From Bacteroidales bacterium H4 (GTDB lineage: Bacteria; Bacteroidota; Bacteroidia; Bacteroidales; Muribaculaceae): a stretch of DNA of 56,834 nt. Location: assembly GCA_001701165.1 (NCBI GenBank), contig DAAP01000007.1, positions 1 through 56,834 of the forward strand. Reading direction: 5' to 3'. The notes below the pieces were generated by a model that was not told the DNA's origin, made no database searches, and was given only the letters and a program-made list of their open reading frames with translations. Position 1 is the stretch's first letter. Every line of letters begins with the position of its first letter. Shown piece by piece: positions 16,071-25,629 of the stretch. Position numbers and translations under genes: made by a program.

Positions 16071-18290
16071 TTACTTGAATTGGCGTTGGAGGAAGCGCAA
16101 CATGTTGGCGAAGACGACGGCGCGGCTGTTGCATCCGTTGATGCTGTGGTTCATGTTGGGGAAAACCATCATGTCGCACAATATGCCGTGGCTCTGGAGT
16201 CGCGAGACATACTCGTAGGTGTTGGCCGGATGGACGTTGTCGTCAGCGGTGCCGCACATTATCAGCAGCGGACACTTGAGGTTGGCGGCTTTATTGACGG
16301 GCGAGCCGGCATTGTATCCCTCGTCGTTTTGCTGTGGGGTCTGCATGAAGCGTTCGCCGTATATCGTGTCGTAGTATCGCCAGTCGGTGACCGGGGCTAT
16401 GGCGATGCAGGCGGCGTAGGGCGCATCTTGTGCGCTTGCAGCCATCAGCGCTTCAAATCCGCCGTAGCTCCATCCGTATATAGCCATGCGCTCGGGGTCG
16501 GCCCACGGCATGGCGGCTATATGGCGAGCGGCGGCCACCTGATCGATGGTTTCGTAGTGTCCGAGGTTGCGGTATACGCAGTGCATAAACTTGTTGCCGC
16601 GAGCAGCCGTGCCGCGTCCGTCGACGCATACGGTGATGATGCCTTTTTGTGCAAAGTAGTACATCCAGTCCATTTCCCAACGGTTGAGTACCAATTGCGA
16701 TCCGGGCCCCGAGTACTGGTACATTACCACCGGATAGCGGCGCGAGGGCTCGAGTGTAGACGGCCGCACGATGTATCCGTTGAGCGTATTTCCGTTGGCG
16801 GGCACCTGTATCCATTCCTTGGTGACGCCCATATCGGCGTAGGTGGCACGATACTCGCTGTTGTCCAGAAGAGTGCGCAGTGTCTTGCCTGCGGCGGTGC
16901 ACATGGTGTACAGCGGTGCGGTGTCTTTGTCCGAGAAGCTGTACATCGCATATCGGCATCCGGGCGACATGTCTGCATCGGCGGTGCCGCTTCCGTCGGC
17001 GGTGCTGCCCGGCACGGCCACACGTGTTACGGCACCCTTGGCATCGCGGCGCAGCACGCTGCGATCTATGGGCGTGGGCGTTGCTGCCTGAAAGTAGTGG
17101 TTGCCGACGGCATCTGCCCCATAGTATTTGGTGATGTCATAATCCGTGGAGACAAGTCGCGATATCAGCGCTCCGGCATACGAATATTTGTAGAGCTGCA
17201 TGCGGTCGCCGTTACGGGCGCTCATGATGACCATGCCATCGGCTTGATAGGCAATATTTTGGTATGTATCGGGCGCTATCCATGCCTGCGATTCTTCGGT
17301 GTAGACGTTGCGTGCCACCGTGCTCAGGGGATTGACGGCGTAAAGTGTCATCTTGCTTTGGTTGCGGTTCAAGGCCACGGCCATCAGCGTCCCCGTGGGA
17401 GCAAAGCGTATGCGCGGGATGTACTCGATGTCGGCATCGGGTAGGGGTAAGTCCTTGGTTTTGCGCTCGTCTATCTGGTAGCTGTGGATGCTCACGCGCG
17501 AATTGGGCCGGCCTGCCACGGGGTATTTGTAGCTCATCGACCCGGGGTAGAGTGCGTATTGGTCTTTGGCGGCACATGCGCCCTGATACTGCGGCAGGCT
17601 GTACATCGGCACGGCGCTTTCGTCGTAGCGGATGTAGCACAAGACGTTGTCATCCGGCGACCACGCCAGCGAATTGGAGGTGTCGAATTCCTCCTCGTAC
17701 ACCCAGTCGGGTGCGCCGTTTATAATCTTATTGATGGCGCCGTCCTCGGTGACGGCTACTTCCGAGCCGTAATCTAATTTCTTGATATAGATGTTGTTTT
17801 CGCTCACAAAGGCTACCATGCGGCCGTTGGGCGAGAACGAGGCTGTGCGCACCTTGGCGTGCGCCGTGCTCAGCGGCTTGAGCAGTCGTGTGCGTACTTC
17901 GTAGACGTAATATGTGGCGTCAAAGCTGCGGCGGTAGACTTTGTGGCAGTCGCGCCATACCAATATCTTGGAGCCGTCGTCGCTGAGTTTGAAGCCGTCA
18001 ATGTCCGGGATTGTGGTTTCGCGTGTATGCGTCATATCGAGCAGCGTCGAGGTTTTTTGGCCGGTGCGGATGCTGTATGCGTCTATGGTGCGGCCGTCGT
18101 CGCTGAGTACGCAATATGACTCGCCGTCAGGCATGTAGGTGAAATTGGAGGGCGTGGCGGCGCGGTTGGCCGGGTAGACGTATGGCTCGAGGCCGGCCAC
18201 ATCAGCATTGGCCGATACGGGCGCGGCGTATGCCGCTGTCGTTGCTATGGCGGTGACAGCCAGTGTTATAAGTGCTGCGTATATTTTCAT
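16071..18290 (-). CDS. Dipeptidyl-peptidase IV-type S9 peptidase
   Basis: The 739-residue exported peptidase has a signal peptide at residues 1-22 (MKIYAALITLAVTAIATTAAYA). A beta-propeller (about 40-480) contains DWVYEEEF; the paired Glu anchor the substrate N-terminus in DPP-IV enzymes. The C-terminal alpha/beta hydrolase domain has GWSYGGF with Ser at about 608, GTADDNVHP for the Asp and NMNHSIN for the His. It probably removes dipeptides from peptides with Pro or Ala at position 2, in the periplasm. It is bounded by two 9-bp arrays. Confidence 0.9.
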   Translation of the reverse strand: MKIYAALITLAVTAIATTAAYAAPVSANADVAGLEPYVYPANRAATPSNFTYMPDGESYCVLSDDGRTIDAYSIRTGQKTSTLLDMTHTRETTIPDIDGFKLSDDGSKILVWRDCHKVYRRSFDATYYVYEVRTRLLKPLSTAHAKVRTASFSPNGRMVAFVSENNIYIKKLDYGSEVAVTEDGAINKIINGAPDWVYEEEFDTSNSLAWSPDDNVLCYIRYDESAVPMYSLPQYQGACAAKDQYALYPGSMSYKYPVAGRPNSRVSIHSYQIDERKTKDLPLPDADIEYIPRIRFAPTGTLMAVALNRNQSKMTLYAVNPLSTVARNVYTEESQAWIAPDTYQNIAYQADGMVIMSARNGDRMQLYKYSYAGALISRLVSTDYDITKYYGADAVGNHYFQAATPTPIDRSVLRRDAKGAVTRVAVPGSTADGSGTADADMSPGCRYAMYSFSDKDTAPLYTMCTAAGKTLRTLLDNSEYRATYADMGVTKEWIQVPANGNTLNGYIVRPSTLEPSRRYPVVMYQYSGPGSQLVLNRWEMDWMYYFAQKGIITVCVDGRGTAARGNKFMHCVYRNLGHYETIDQVAAARHIAAMPWADPERMAIYGWSYGGFEALMAASAQDAPYAACIAIAPVTDWRYYDTIYGERFMQTPQQNDEGYNAGSPVNKAANLKCPLLIMCGTADDNVHPANTYEYVSRLQSHGILCDMMVFPNMNHSINGCNSRAVVFANMLRFLQRQFK

Positions 18291-18323
18291 AATAATGTGG
18301 AATTATTCGTTGAGGATTTTTTT

Positions 18324-18430
18324 AAGGATCTTAGGGTCTTTAGAGACCTTAGGGACTTTAGGGTGAAACCCTTATAAATGATGATATGTATAACCTTAGG
18401 GTCTTTAGAGACCTTAGGCACTTTAGGGTC
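18324..18430. repeat. Two duplicated type A arrays
   Basis: Two arrays of 9-mers at 18324-18363 and 18393-18430 share a longer match (about 33 bp with two or three differences), separated by 30 bp of AT-rich sequence. They fill the spacer between the S9 and coiled-coil genes. Confidence 0.85.
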
Positions 18431-18440
18431 TCCTCTGTTC

Positions 18441-19766
18441 TTAGAATAGCTTCATTTGGGGGTCGTTGTCGACTTTGGGCTTGTTGCGCTCGGCATTGCG
18501 CCGTTGGCTCTTGCCCGTATTGTCTTGGCGCACAACCCAGTCGGTATCGCCGAGGATGTCATCGATGGAGGGAGCGTCTTGCGGCTTGGCTGACTTGGGA
18601 ATATTGGAAGCCGACGGTCGCGGCGTCGTGTTCTTTGGTATTTGTTCGTCTATAGGCCGGTGTGTGTCCTCGGGCATGGCTGTGGCTTTAGGCTCGGCGT
18701 TTTTGCGGCGTTCGTCTTCGAGTTGGCTCTTGAGCGAGGCTATGGTTTTCTCGTTGCGTTTCTTTTGCTGCTCGTACTGCTCGAGGCGGTCTTGTATCTC
18801 TTTGAGCTGACGTTGGATTTCGGGGTCGTTCAGGGGGTCTTCTTCCTCGATTTGGCGCTGCAACTCTTTGATGGTGTTTTGGGCTTTGGCGTTATTGCCT
18901 TGCTCGGCTTGCACTTGGTTCTGTAATTGTTTCACGCGTCCGCGCAATTCTTCGGCCTGCTGCCGTGCTTCCTCGGTTTGCTTTCGGGCTTCCTCGGCCT
19001 GCTGCCGTGCCTCGGCGACTTGGGCGTTGAGGGCTTCGATGGCTGCGGTGTCGGCGGCTTCTGACGAGGTATTGCCGCGCTCGGCTGCCATTTGGCCGAT
19101 TTGCTCATGCAGCTCGGCATTCTCTTTTTCGTATACGGCGGCGACTTTCAATTTGTTGACCATGGATTGGCGCTCGAGTTCGAATTGTTCTTTTTCGGCT
19201 TCGAGGCGTGCCACGGTGCTTTCGAGGTCGTGGACGCGTTCGCTCAGGGCGCGGCGTTGGCGGTCGCTGCTCATCTGTTTCTGAGAAATCTCGGAGCGCT
19301 TATCTTCGATTTCGCGAGCGCGTTGTTCGAGGTTTTTCACGGAGGTCTGCAAGGCGTCGTTGTCTTTGCGCCATCGGGCTTCGGCCTCTCGTGCGGCCTC
19401 GTCTTTGAGCGAGGCTATATAAGCCTTGAGGCCGTCATCAAGGCTCTTATAAAGGTACTTGCGCTGAGCCTCTGGGTCTACGGACTGCTTTAGAAAGTCC
19501 GGAAGTGACTGATTGAAGACTTCAATCACGCGGTCAAAGATGACGGCGGCTTTGTCGGCATCGTCTGTGTCCCGCGGTGGCGCCGCTGCCGGTTCGGGGC
19601 TGTCGGTCTCGCGTGTGGTCTCGCGTGTGGCTTGTGCCGTATCGGCATTTTCCCGAATGTGTCGGTACTTGTTTGACGGTGCGTCATCTCGGATGATGGC
19701 ATCATCGATGTCGTCTTCGCCGTCGCTGAACCCGAGGGCCTGACGTATTTTGTCAAAGAATGGCAT
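18441..19766 (-). CDS. Coiled-coil protein of unknown function
   Basis: This 441-residue acidic protein begins with MPFFDKIRQALGFSDGEDD. Residues 20-90 are disordered, about 120-370 form a long heptad-rich coiled coil (runs of AEARQQAEEARKQ type), and the tail is charged. I do not recognise the family; it has no TM helix. It starts 21 bp downstream of the receiver/PEP-synthase-like gene and is probably co-transcribed, so the two may act together. Confidence 0.75.
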   Translation of the reverse strand: MPFFDKIRQALGFSDGEDDIDDAIIRDDAPSNKYRHIRENADTAQATRETTRETDSPEPAAAPPRDTDDADKAAVIFDRVIEVFNQSLPDFLKQSVDPEAQRKYLYKSLDDGLKAYIASLKDEAAREAEARWRKDNDALQTSVKNLEQRAREIEDKRSEISQKQMSSDRQRRALSERVHDLESTVARLEAEKEQFELERQSMVNKLKVAAVYEKENAELHEQIGQMAAERGNTSSEAADTAAIEALNAQVAEARQQAEEARKQTEEARQQAEELRGRVKQLQNQVQAEQGNNAKAQNTIKELQRQIEEEDPLNDPEIQRQLKEIQDRLEQYEQQKKRNEKTIASLKSQLEDERRKNAEPKATAMPEDTHRPIDEQIPKNTTPRPSASNIPKSAKPQDAPSIDDILGDTDWVVRQDNTGKSQRRNAERNKPKVDNDPQMKLF

Positions 19767-19787
19767 ATCGTGTTGTTGTCGTGGTGT

Positions 19788-22700
19788 TTATATGTTGGGG
19801 ATAGTCGTATTGTCTTGTGTGTCAGTTGGCTTGAGTACCACTCCGATACCGCGCCGTCCGTCAATGCCTATGGGCATGGGCGCGCTCAGGCGCACCACGC
19901 GCACATGTGCGCTCTCGTATTCGGCGGGTTGTGCATCCAGGTAATCCGTGTCGTAGATGCCGTCGCCGCTGTAGGGGTTGACGGTGAAATATCCCACGCC
20001 AAAGGACGTGAGGTTTTGGAAAAAATGCGTGCCCTGGCTGGGCTCTATGCGGTAGTCGCCCAAAGAAGCCTCGGCTATGAGGCGTGCGGCCGAAATCTCG
20101 GGCCACTTGACGGGTATGCCCAGTGCCGGATCGGAAGTGCCCCAGCGCCCCGGGCCTATGAGTATGTAGTTGCGGTCTTGGCGGACAAATTCGGCGTTGA
20201 TGTGTGCGATTTCGGCGGCGATGTCGCGCGTGGCAGTGCTGTCAAAGTCCGATGGGCGTACGTACACCACGGTGTCTATGGCGTCTATGGCTCCGTGTCC
20301 CAGAGCGGTGTTGCTGCGCAGTATCACGCGGTCATCGGAAGCGTTGAGCACCGTGTCTTCCACCATATCTTTGCGGTCTATGATGGGGCGTATCTGCAGC
20401 CAGTAGATGTGTCCCTTGTCGGCACCGGCGCGACGGGCGTTGCTGTCGTTGATGACGCCGGCAAATTCGATTTCGACGGGGCGTCCCATGGCCTGCTGGC
20501 CTTGGGTGAGCATGAAGTCTACGGCCGGAGCCAGCGGGAATGCCTTGTCGCGCAAGATGTTGGCAAAAGTTACCACGCGGCGTCCGTGCCCGAGGTTGTT
20601 GTCTATGAGCATGTCGTTGTCGGCATCATAGGTGGACACCATCAGGTCCAGGGCGCTGTCGCCGGCGTAATCGCTGATGTTGCGCCGTACCAGGTTGAAG
20701 CTGTCGTCTACGTCGAAGCCCGAGGAGATGTCGTTGCCCAGAGCGTAGAAACAGCGCTGGGTGTCGCGCAAGGCCAGCTCGATGGTGGACGTCTGCAGCA
20801 CCTTGTCCGGATGGCGCGGCGAGAAGCGCAGCGATGCGCCCCCATCGACAATGTATTTGCCCAGACCTACAGCCACTTGCGCTACGCCGTCCTCGGCTTG
20901 CTCGTCCCCCGTGGGGTAGTAGTTGAGAGACCGCCCGACGCCCGCAAAGGATGGAAAGTACAGGTAGCCGTGATTCTCGCCCACGACTTCCTGTATGATG
21001 ATTGCCATCTTTTCCTGGTCGATGACGTTGCGCGTGGCGTTCATGTATGCTTTCGAATCGGCATAAAACACCGAGGCGTACACGCCTTTGATGGCATCGG
21101 AAAGCAGCTTGAGCATCCGATACGGGTCTTTGACGTGCGGAATCATATAAGTGGCGTATATGCCCGCAAACGGCTGATAATGTGAGTCCTCGAGCAGTGA
21201 CGAGCTGCGCACCGCCAGCGGACGATCTACCACCTCGAAGAGGGCGAAGAAGTCCTCGATGAGCCGCACCGGGAGCTTGGCTTCCAGAAAGGCCTTGAGT
21301 ATTTCGCGGTCGGAGGCGTTGCTCAGTGCCAGTTGGTAGAGGTTGTTCTCGGCCATGAATTCGTCAAAGATGTCCGTACACAGCACCACTGAACGCGGTA
21401 TGCTTATGGACACTCCGCCAAAGTGGTCGCACACGGGATTTTTCTTGATGATGGAGTCCACGAAGGCCAGGCCGCGGCCTTTGCCCCCGAGCGACCCCTG
21501 GCCTATGCGTGCAAAGTTGGAGTAATGGTCAAAGCGGTCTTTCTGGAACACGGCGACTACGCCGCGGTTCTTCATCTTGCGGTACTTGACTATGAGGTCG
21601 AAGATGAGTTGCCGCACCGCATCGGCCTCGTCGAGGCTGCAAAAGCGGTGCATCTTCATCACTTCGGCTATGGGAAACATCGCACGCGAGTACAGCCACC
21701 GCGAAATATCGTTGGATGAGGCATGGTAGTATAGCGACTTGGCCGGAATTTCGAAGACGTGCTTCTGCAGGTCCTTGAGTGTGGACAAGCGCATGATTTC
21801 CTTGCCCGTGTCGGGGTCCTTGATGACAAAATCGCCGAAGCCGAAGTTGCCCATGATGGCATCGCCCAGGTCCACAGGCAGTTTCTTGGAGTTTTTGTCG
21901 ATGAATACAGCGCCCAGGGCCTCGGCCTCGGCGGCGTTGGAGCTCTCGGAAGATTCGATGATGATGGGCAGGTGAGGGTCGCACTTGCGCAGCCATTGCG
22001 ACAGATGTATTCCGGCAAGGCTGTCCTTGGCGCCGTTGCGGCGGAAGGATACGTCGCTGATGATGCCCAGCGTATGGCCGCCGTATTTCTCGTACAAGGC
22101 CACGGCCTCCTCGTAGTCGCGAGCAAGCATCACCTTGGGACGCCCGCGCATACGCAGCATCTGCTCGTGCTCGTTGAGCGCCTCGGTGGCAAAGGCCATA
22201 GACTGTTTCAGCAGAAATTTGTAGATATGCGGCAGCACCGACGAGTAAAAACGTATCGAGTCCTCCACCAGCAGTATCATTTGCACGCCCACGTCGTTGA
22301 TGTCGTGCTCGGCGTTCATCTTGTCTTCCAGCAACTTGATGATAGCTAACAGCAAGTCCATATTGCCAAGCCACGAAAATACGTAGTCGATGCCGGACAT
22401 GTCCTCGTGCTCGAGACGCCGCGACACCTCGCGCGAGAAAGGCGTAAGTATCACTATCGGCGTATCCGGGAAACTGCGCTTGAGGCCGCGCGCTCCCTCA
22501 AAAAAGGTGCTGATATCCACTCCGGGCATGGCCACAACCAGATCGTAGTGCTTGTTTTGCAGCTCGGTAAGGGCCGCCTCGAAATCGGACACACGAGTCA
22601 CGCGAGGCGGAGACGACAGGTTCAGCGCCACATACTCGAAGTATAACTGTTCCTCCACGCGCCCGTCTTCCTCCATCATGAAGGCGTCATAAGGCGAGGC

Positions 22701-22790
22701 GACAAGCAGGACGTTGAATATCCGGCACTGCATAAGTTCTTGGAATGCAGTGTCTTTGAGATATAATTGGCTAAGTGCGTCCTCGTTCAT
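19788..22790 (-). CDS. Response-receiver and PEP-synthase-like ATP-grasp fusion
   Basis: The 1000-residue cytosolic protein has two receiver-type domains, about 24-150 and 168-315. The first lacks the phospho-acceptor Asp (DLVVAMPG). The second keeps the expected residues: E176/D177 (ILLVEDS), D246 (IISDVSF), S280 and K299 (VFIDKN). From about 410 there is a PEP-synthase N-terminal ATP-grasp fold (GQGSLGGKGRGL, RPLAVRSSSLLEDS, WLQIRPI). The swivelling phospho-His domain and PEP barrel are absent, so it cannot be a complete PEP synthase. A C-terminal region (about 850-1000) has GPGRWGTSDP. The ATG at 22790 follows a good ribosome-binding site (TTTCAGGGA); 25 codons upstream are open but unlikely. 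Confidence 0.8.
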   Translation of the reverse strand: MNEDALSQLYLKDTAFQELMQCRIFNVLLVASPYDAFMMEEDGRVEEQLYFEYVALNLSSPPRVTRVSDFEAALTELQNKHYDLVVAMPGVDISTFFEGARGLKRSFPDTPIVILTPFSREVSRRLEHEDMSGIDYVFSWLGNMDLLLAIIKLLEDKMNAEHDINDVGVQMILLVEDSIRFYSSVLPHIYKFLLKQSMAFATEALNEHEQMLRMRGRPKVMLARDYEEAVALYEKYGGHTLGIISDVSFRRNGAKDSLAGIHLSQWLRKCDPHLPIIIESSESSNAAEAEALGAVFIDKNSKKLPVDLGDAIMGNFGFGDFVIKDPDTGKEIMRLSTLKDLQKHVFEIPAKSLYYHASSNDISRWLYSRAMFPIAEVMKMHRFCSLDEADAVRQLIFDLIVKYRKMKNRGVVAVFQKDRFDHYSNFARIGQGSLGGKGRGLAFVDSIIKKNPVCDHFGGVSISIPRSVVLCTDIFDEFMAENNLYQLALSNASDREILKAFLEAKLPVRLIEDFFALFEVVDRPLAVRSSSLLEDSHYQPFAGIYATYMIPHVKDPYRMLKLLSDAIKGVYASVFYADSKAYMNATRNVIDQEKMAIIIQEVVGENHGYLYFPSFAGVGRSLNYYPTGDEQAEDGVAQVAVGLGKYIVDGGASLRFSPRHPDKVLQTSTIELALRDTQRCFYALGNDISSGFDVDDSFNLVRRNISDYAGDSALDLMVSTYDADNDMLIDNNLGHGRRVVTFANILRDKAFPLAPAVDFMLTQGQQAMGRPVEIEFAGVINDSNARRAGADKGHIYWLQIRPIIDRKDMVEDTVLNASDDRVILRSNTALGHGAIDAIDTVVYVRPSDFDSTATRDIAAEIAHINAEFVRQDRNYILIGPGRWGTSDPALGIPVKWPEISAARLIAEASLGDYRIEPSQGTHFFQNLTSFGVGYFTVNPYSGDGIYDTDYLDAQPAEYESAHVRVVRLSAPMPIGIDGRRGIGVVLKPTDTQDNTTIPNI

Positions 22791-22884
22791 TCCCTGAAAT
22801 CCGTGGTTAGTCCCGCAAAAGCGCTTGTCAAAACAGGCACACACGGGCAACACCCGAGTGTACACGCATAGCTGCTTTATGATG

Positions 22885-22892
22885 CGAAGTTA
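22885..22892 (-). promoter_or_regulatory. Weak -7 box (TAACTTCG)
   Basis: On the minus strand TAACTTCG is one mismatch from TAnnTTTG, 94 bp before the receiver/ATP-grasp gene; no -33 element was found. The rest of the spacer 22893-23050 shows nothing else I can name. Confidence 0.3.
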
Positions 22893-23050
22893 ATAATTTT
22901 TTTTGAAAACTACGCTGATATGCTCATTCTAAGCTAATTTTCTCGAGCGTTTTGTCTGTGTGCGGTTGCTCATTATGGCATGAGCCGCCGCCGGCCTCCG
23001 TTATTGTATCCTGACTTTGACAACGGGACGCCCGAAACAAGCCGACGCGG

Positions 23051-23425
23051 CTACTCGGCATCGAGGGCGGCCGTGTCGAGGGTGGCACGCACGGCATTGA
23101 TGTATATGTCGGCGCTGTGGGTGTATCCACGACTGCGCAGGGCGTATTCCTTGGCGCGGATGTCGATGAGTATGCTTTCGCGCTCGCGGACATCTCGGGC
23201 GCTCATGGCGTGCCGTGCATCGCGCAGGGCGGCTCTCTCGATGGGCATAATGTTCTCCCGGGTGGGAGTGGTGCGGCTGTTGTCGGAGCATGCGCCGAGG
23301 GTCAAGGCTATGGCCATGGCTGCAATAGCCGATGCTGCTGTATGGCGCAGGTGCGCACGGCGTTTGATGCGCGGCGTGGGCGTTGTATGGAATATATTCG
23401 GTATATTTAATGTGTGCGGTGTCAT
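23051..23425 (-). CDS. Small putative lipoprotein
   Basis: The 124-residue protein has a basic N-terminus, a hydrophobic stretch (ASAIAAMAIALTLGAC) ending in a lipobox LGAC, and a short helical domain (RENIMPIERAALRDARHAMS). The start at 23425 is chosen because it lies just before the signal; the open frame upstream belongs to another gene's antisense. I recognise no family. It starts 40 bp after the exonuclease gene. Confidence 0.6.
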   Translation of the reverse strand: MTPHTLNIPNIFHTTPTPRIKRRAHLRHTAASAIAAMAIALTLGACSDNSRTTPTRENIMPIERAALRDARHAMSARDVRERESILIDIRAKEYALRSRGYTHSADIYINAVRATLDTAALDAE

Positions 23426-23465
23426 AGTGTGATGTGTCTTTGGTGGAAGAGGCGGTGGCGGTGCC

Positions 23466-23963
23466 TCATAATAGAACCATAGCCAGTTGTGCGCAGCCTC
23501 GCGCATCGGCCATGGCGTTGTGGTGGTGCTCAAACGGAATGCCCAGATAGCTGCACACGCAGGGCAGCGTCTTGGACGGGCACAATGCCTTGGGTATAGC
23601 TCGGCGGGCGGCTTTAAGCGTGCACAGAAATTCCTGCGCCGGCGGCTCGAGCCGATACACGCGGCAGGCGGCATCGATGCACTTGTGGTCGAAGGCGGCG
23701 TTGTGCGCCACCAGTGGCAGACCCTCGGTCCATGCGTATATGCGTCGCCACGCGGTGGCAAAATTGGGTGCGTCCTGCGTGTCGGCCATGGTGATGCCGT
23801 GTACGGCGGTGCAAAAACGCGAGTAGTATTCCGGCTCGGGGTATATCAGGGTGTAGATGCTGTCTACGATGATGCCGTCGCGCACCTTGACAGCCCCTAT
23901 GGCGCAGATGCTTGACGGCTCACGGTTGGCGGTTTCTACATCGATGGCTACGAAGTCGTTCAT
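23466..23963 (-). CDS. DEDDh 3'-5' exonuclease
   Basis: The 165-residue protein is a DnaQ-like RNase T-fold nuclease. VAIDVETAN (residues 4-12) provides Asp7 and Glu9, HNAAFDHK the second Asp, and HHHNAMADARGCA the His and last Asp. It resembles the epsilon subunit or a stand-alone exonuclease. Its ATG overlaps the ispH stop (ATGA), so it is translationally coupled to ispH. The length fits a minimal exonuclease domain. Confidence 0.9.
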   Translation of the reverse strand: MNDFVAIDVETANREPSSICAIGAVKVRDGIIVDSIYTLIYPEPEYYSRFCTAVHGITMADTQDAPNFATAWRRIYAWTEGLPLVAHNAAFDHKCIDAACRVYRLEPPAQEFLCTLKAARRAIPKALCPSKTLPCVCSYLGIPFEHHHNAMADARGCAQLAMVLL

Positions 23964-24859
23964 TGCTTCGAGACGGTATTGGCATAGTATTCGCGGATGT
24001 CGCGTGCAATGTCCTCCATGAGCCATCGAGGGGTGGAGGTGGCACCGCAGATGCCTATGGAGGCGGCGCCGGCGGTCATCTCGGGACGCACATCGGCGCT
24101 CTCGGCCACCAAGTAGCTGCGTTCGTTTGCCTCTCGGCAGTGCCCGTAGAGCACGCGGCCGTTGCTGCTCTTGGCCCCGGCCACAAATATGACGACGTCG
24201 TGGGCGCGTGCAAAGTCGCGCAGGTGCTCGCCGCGGTGTGCCACTTGCCGACAGATGGTGTCGGCGTAAGTGAAGCGCGCACCCTCATGCATACGTCGGC
24301 GTATCTCGCTGATGATGGCGGTGAACCCCTCTAAGGACTTGGTGGTTTGGCTGTATAGCGCTATATCGGTGCCGAAATCAAGAGCGTCCAGCCCGCCGAG
24401 GTCCTCAATGACTATGGCCGTGCCGTTGGTCTGTCCCACCAACCCGTTGACTTCGGCATGGCCTCGGCCGCCATAGATGACTATCTGCAATGCCTTGCCC
24501 TGACGCTGCGCCTCATCGTAATCGTGCTTGATGCGCTGCTGCAGCCGCAATACCACGGGACAGGTGGCATCGATGAGCGCGATGCCACGCCGGGCGGCAG
24601 TGGCATAGGTGGCGGGAGGCTCGCCGTGGGCACGCAAAAGGACGCGCACATCGTGCAGCCGAGACAACTCGTCGTGCGTGATTGTCTGCATCCCGGCACG
24701 GCGCAGGCGCTCGACTTCCATGCTGTTGTGCACGATGTCGCCCAGGCAGTATAGCCGGCACGTTGGCCGACGCTTCAATTCTTCTTCGGCCTTGGCAATG
24801 GCGTTGACCACCCCGAAGCAAAACCCCGAGCTGGCATCTATCTCGATTTGCGGCATCAT
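23960..24859 (-). CDS. ispH: 4-hydroxy-3-methylbut-2-enyl diphosphate reductase
   Basis: IspH makes IPP and DMAPP in the last step of the MEP isoprenoid pathway using a 4Fe-4S cluster. All three cluster Cys are visible: GFCFGV, DATCPVV and GICGATSTP. The His residues VHN and AHGEPP, and QTTKS, are also present. At 299 residues it has normal length. It overlaps cmk (ATGA at 24856-24859) and the exonuclease, forming a porQ-cmk-ispH-type cluster known from Porphyromonas. Confidence 0.97.
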   Translation of the reverse strand: MMPQIEIDASSGFCFGVVNAIAKAEEELKRRPTCRLYCLGDIVHNSMEVERLRRAGMQTITHDELSRLHDVRVLLRAHGEPPATYATAARRGIALIDATCPVVLRLQQRIKHDYDEAQRQGKALQIVIYGGRGHAEVNGLVGQTNGTAIVIEDLGGLDALDFGTDIALYSQTTKSLEGFTAIISEIRRRMHEGARFTYADTICRQVAHRGEHLRDFARAHDVVIFVAGAKSSNGRVLYGHCREANERSYLVAESADVRPEMTAGAASIGICGATSTPRWLMEDIARDIREYYANTVSKQ

Positions 24860-25575
24860 CGCTCCAAAACCCGGTGTACCAGTTCCTTGAGGCGCTCCAA
24901 TTGCTGCTGAGGCGTCATATTGCTGTTGTCCAGGTCGATGGCATCATCGGCACGCCGCAGCGGGCTGACGGCTCGCGTCTCGTCCTGATGGTCGCGGCTG
25001 CGCACGTTCTCCAGTACGGCCTCGTAGGTGTCGGTAGTGTCGCCCTTTTGCTGCAACTCGAGGTAGCGACGCATCGCGCGCGTCTCGGCAGGGGCGTTGA
25101 CGAAGACCTTGAGCTCGGCGTCCGGAAATACCGTGGTGCCTATGTCGCGGCCGTCCATAACTATGCCGCGGCGCTGTCCCATAGCTTGCTGCATAGCCGT
25201 CAAACGTGTGCGTACGCTCGGAATGGCCGAAACGGCCGAAACGGCATTGGACACGCGCAGGTTGCGTATTTCCCCCTCGACATCAACGCCGTTGAGCATT
25301 GTATGCTGACTGCCGTCGGCCTGCACCGCAAAGTCGATGTCTATGTGCGGCAACGCCTGCTCCAAAGCGGGGCAATCAATGTGCCCCTCGGCGTCAATCA
25401 TACCGTGGTCGAGGGCGTATAACGCCACCGAGCGGTACATCGCGCCCGAATCGACGTAACGATAACCCATGGCTGAGGCAAGCGCCTTGGCCATGGTGCT
25501 CTTGCCCGAAGACGAATACCCGTCGATGGCGACGATTATAGGTCTGTGGCGTATCTCTTTATCTGTGAAGTTCAT
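24856..25575 (-). CDS. cmk: Cytidylate kinase
   Basis: CMP kinase phosphorylates CMP and dCMP. The 239-residue protein has the P-loop AIDGYSSSGKST (residues 15-26), SGAMYRSVAL in the CMP site and DGRDIGTTVFPDA typical of bacterial Cmk. It overlaps ispH by 4 bp. The spacer upstream carries a degenerate 9-bp array and separates it from porQ. Confidence 0.97.
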   Translation of the reverse strand: MNFTDKEIRHRPIIVAIDGYSSSGKSTMAKALASAMGYRYVDSGAMYRSVALYALDHGMIDAEGHIDCPALEQALPHIDIDFAVQADGSQHTMLNGVDVEGEIRNLRVSNAVSAVSAIPSVRTRLTAMQQAMGQRRGIVMDGRDIGTTVFPDAELKVFVNAPAETRAMRRYLELQQKGDTTDTYEAVLENVRSRDHQDETRAVSPLRRADDAIDLDNSNMTPQQQLERLKELVHRVLER

Positions 25576-25629
25576 TGCATATTGATGTTGTGCCCCGAGG
25601 TCGGGGCCGGTAGTCTGTTTTTTTTAGTA

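Noticed and set aside
15942..17444. A 500-residue open frame on the plus strand
   Set aside because: It is antisense to the S9 peptidase, is a product of high GC content, and has no domain signature.
19770..21185. A 471-residue open frame on the plus strand
   Set aside because: It is antisense to the ATP-grasp fusion gene, with no start context and no motif.
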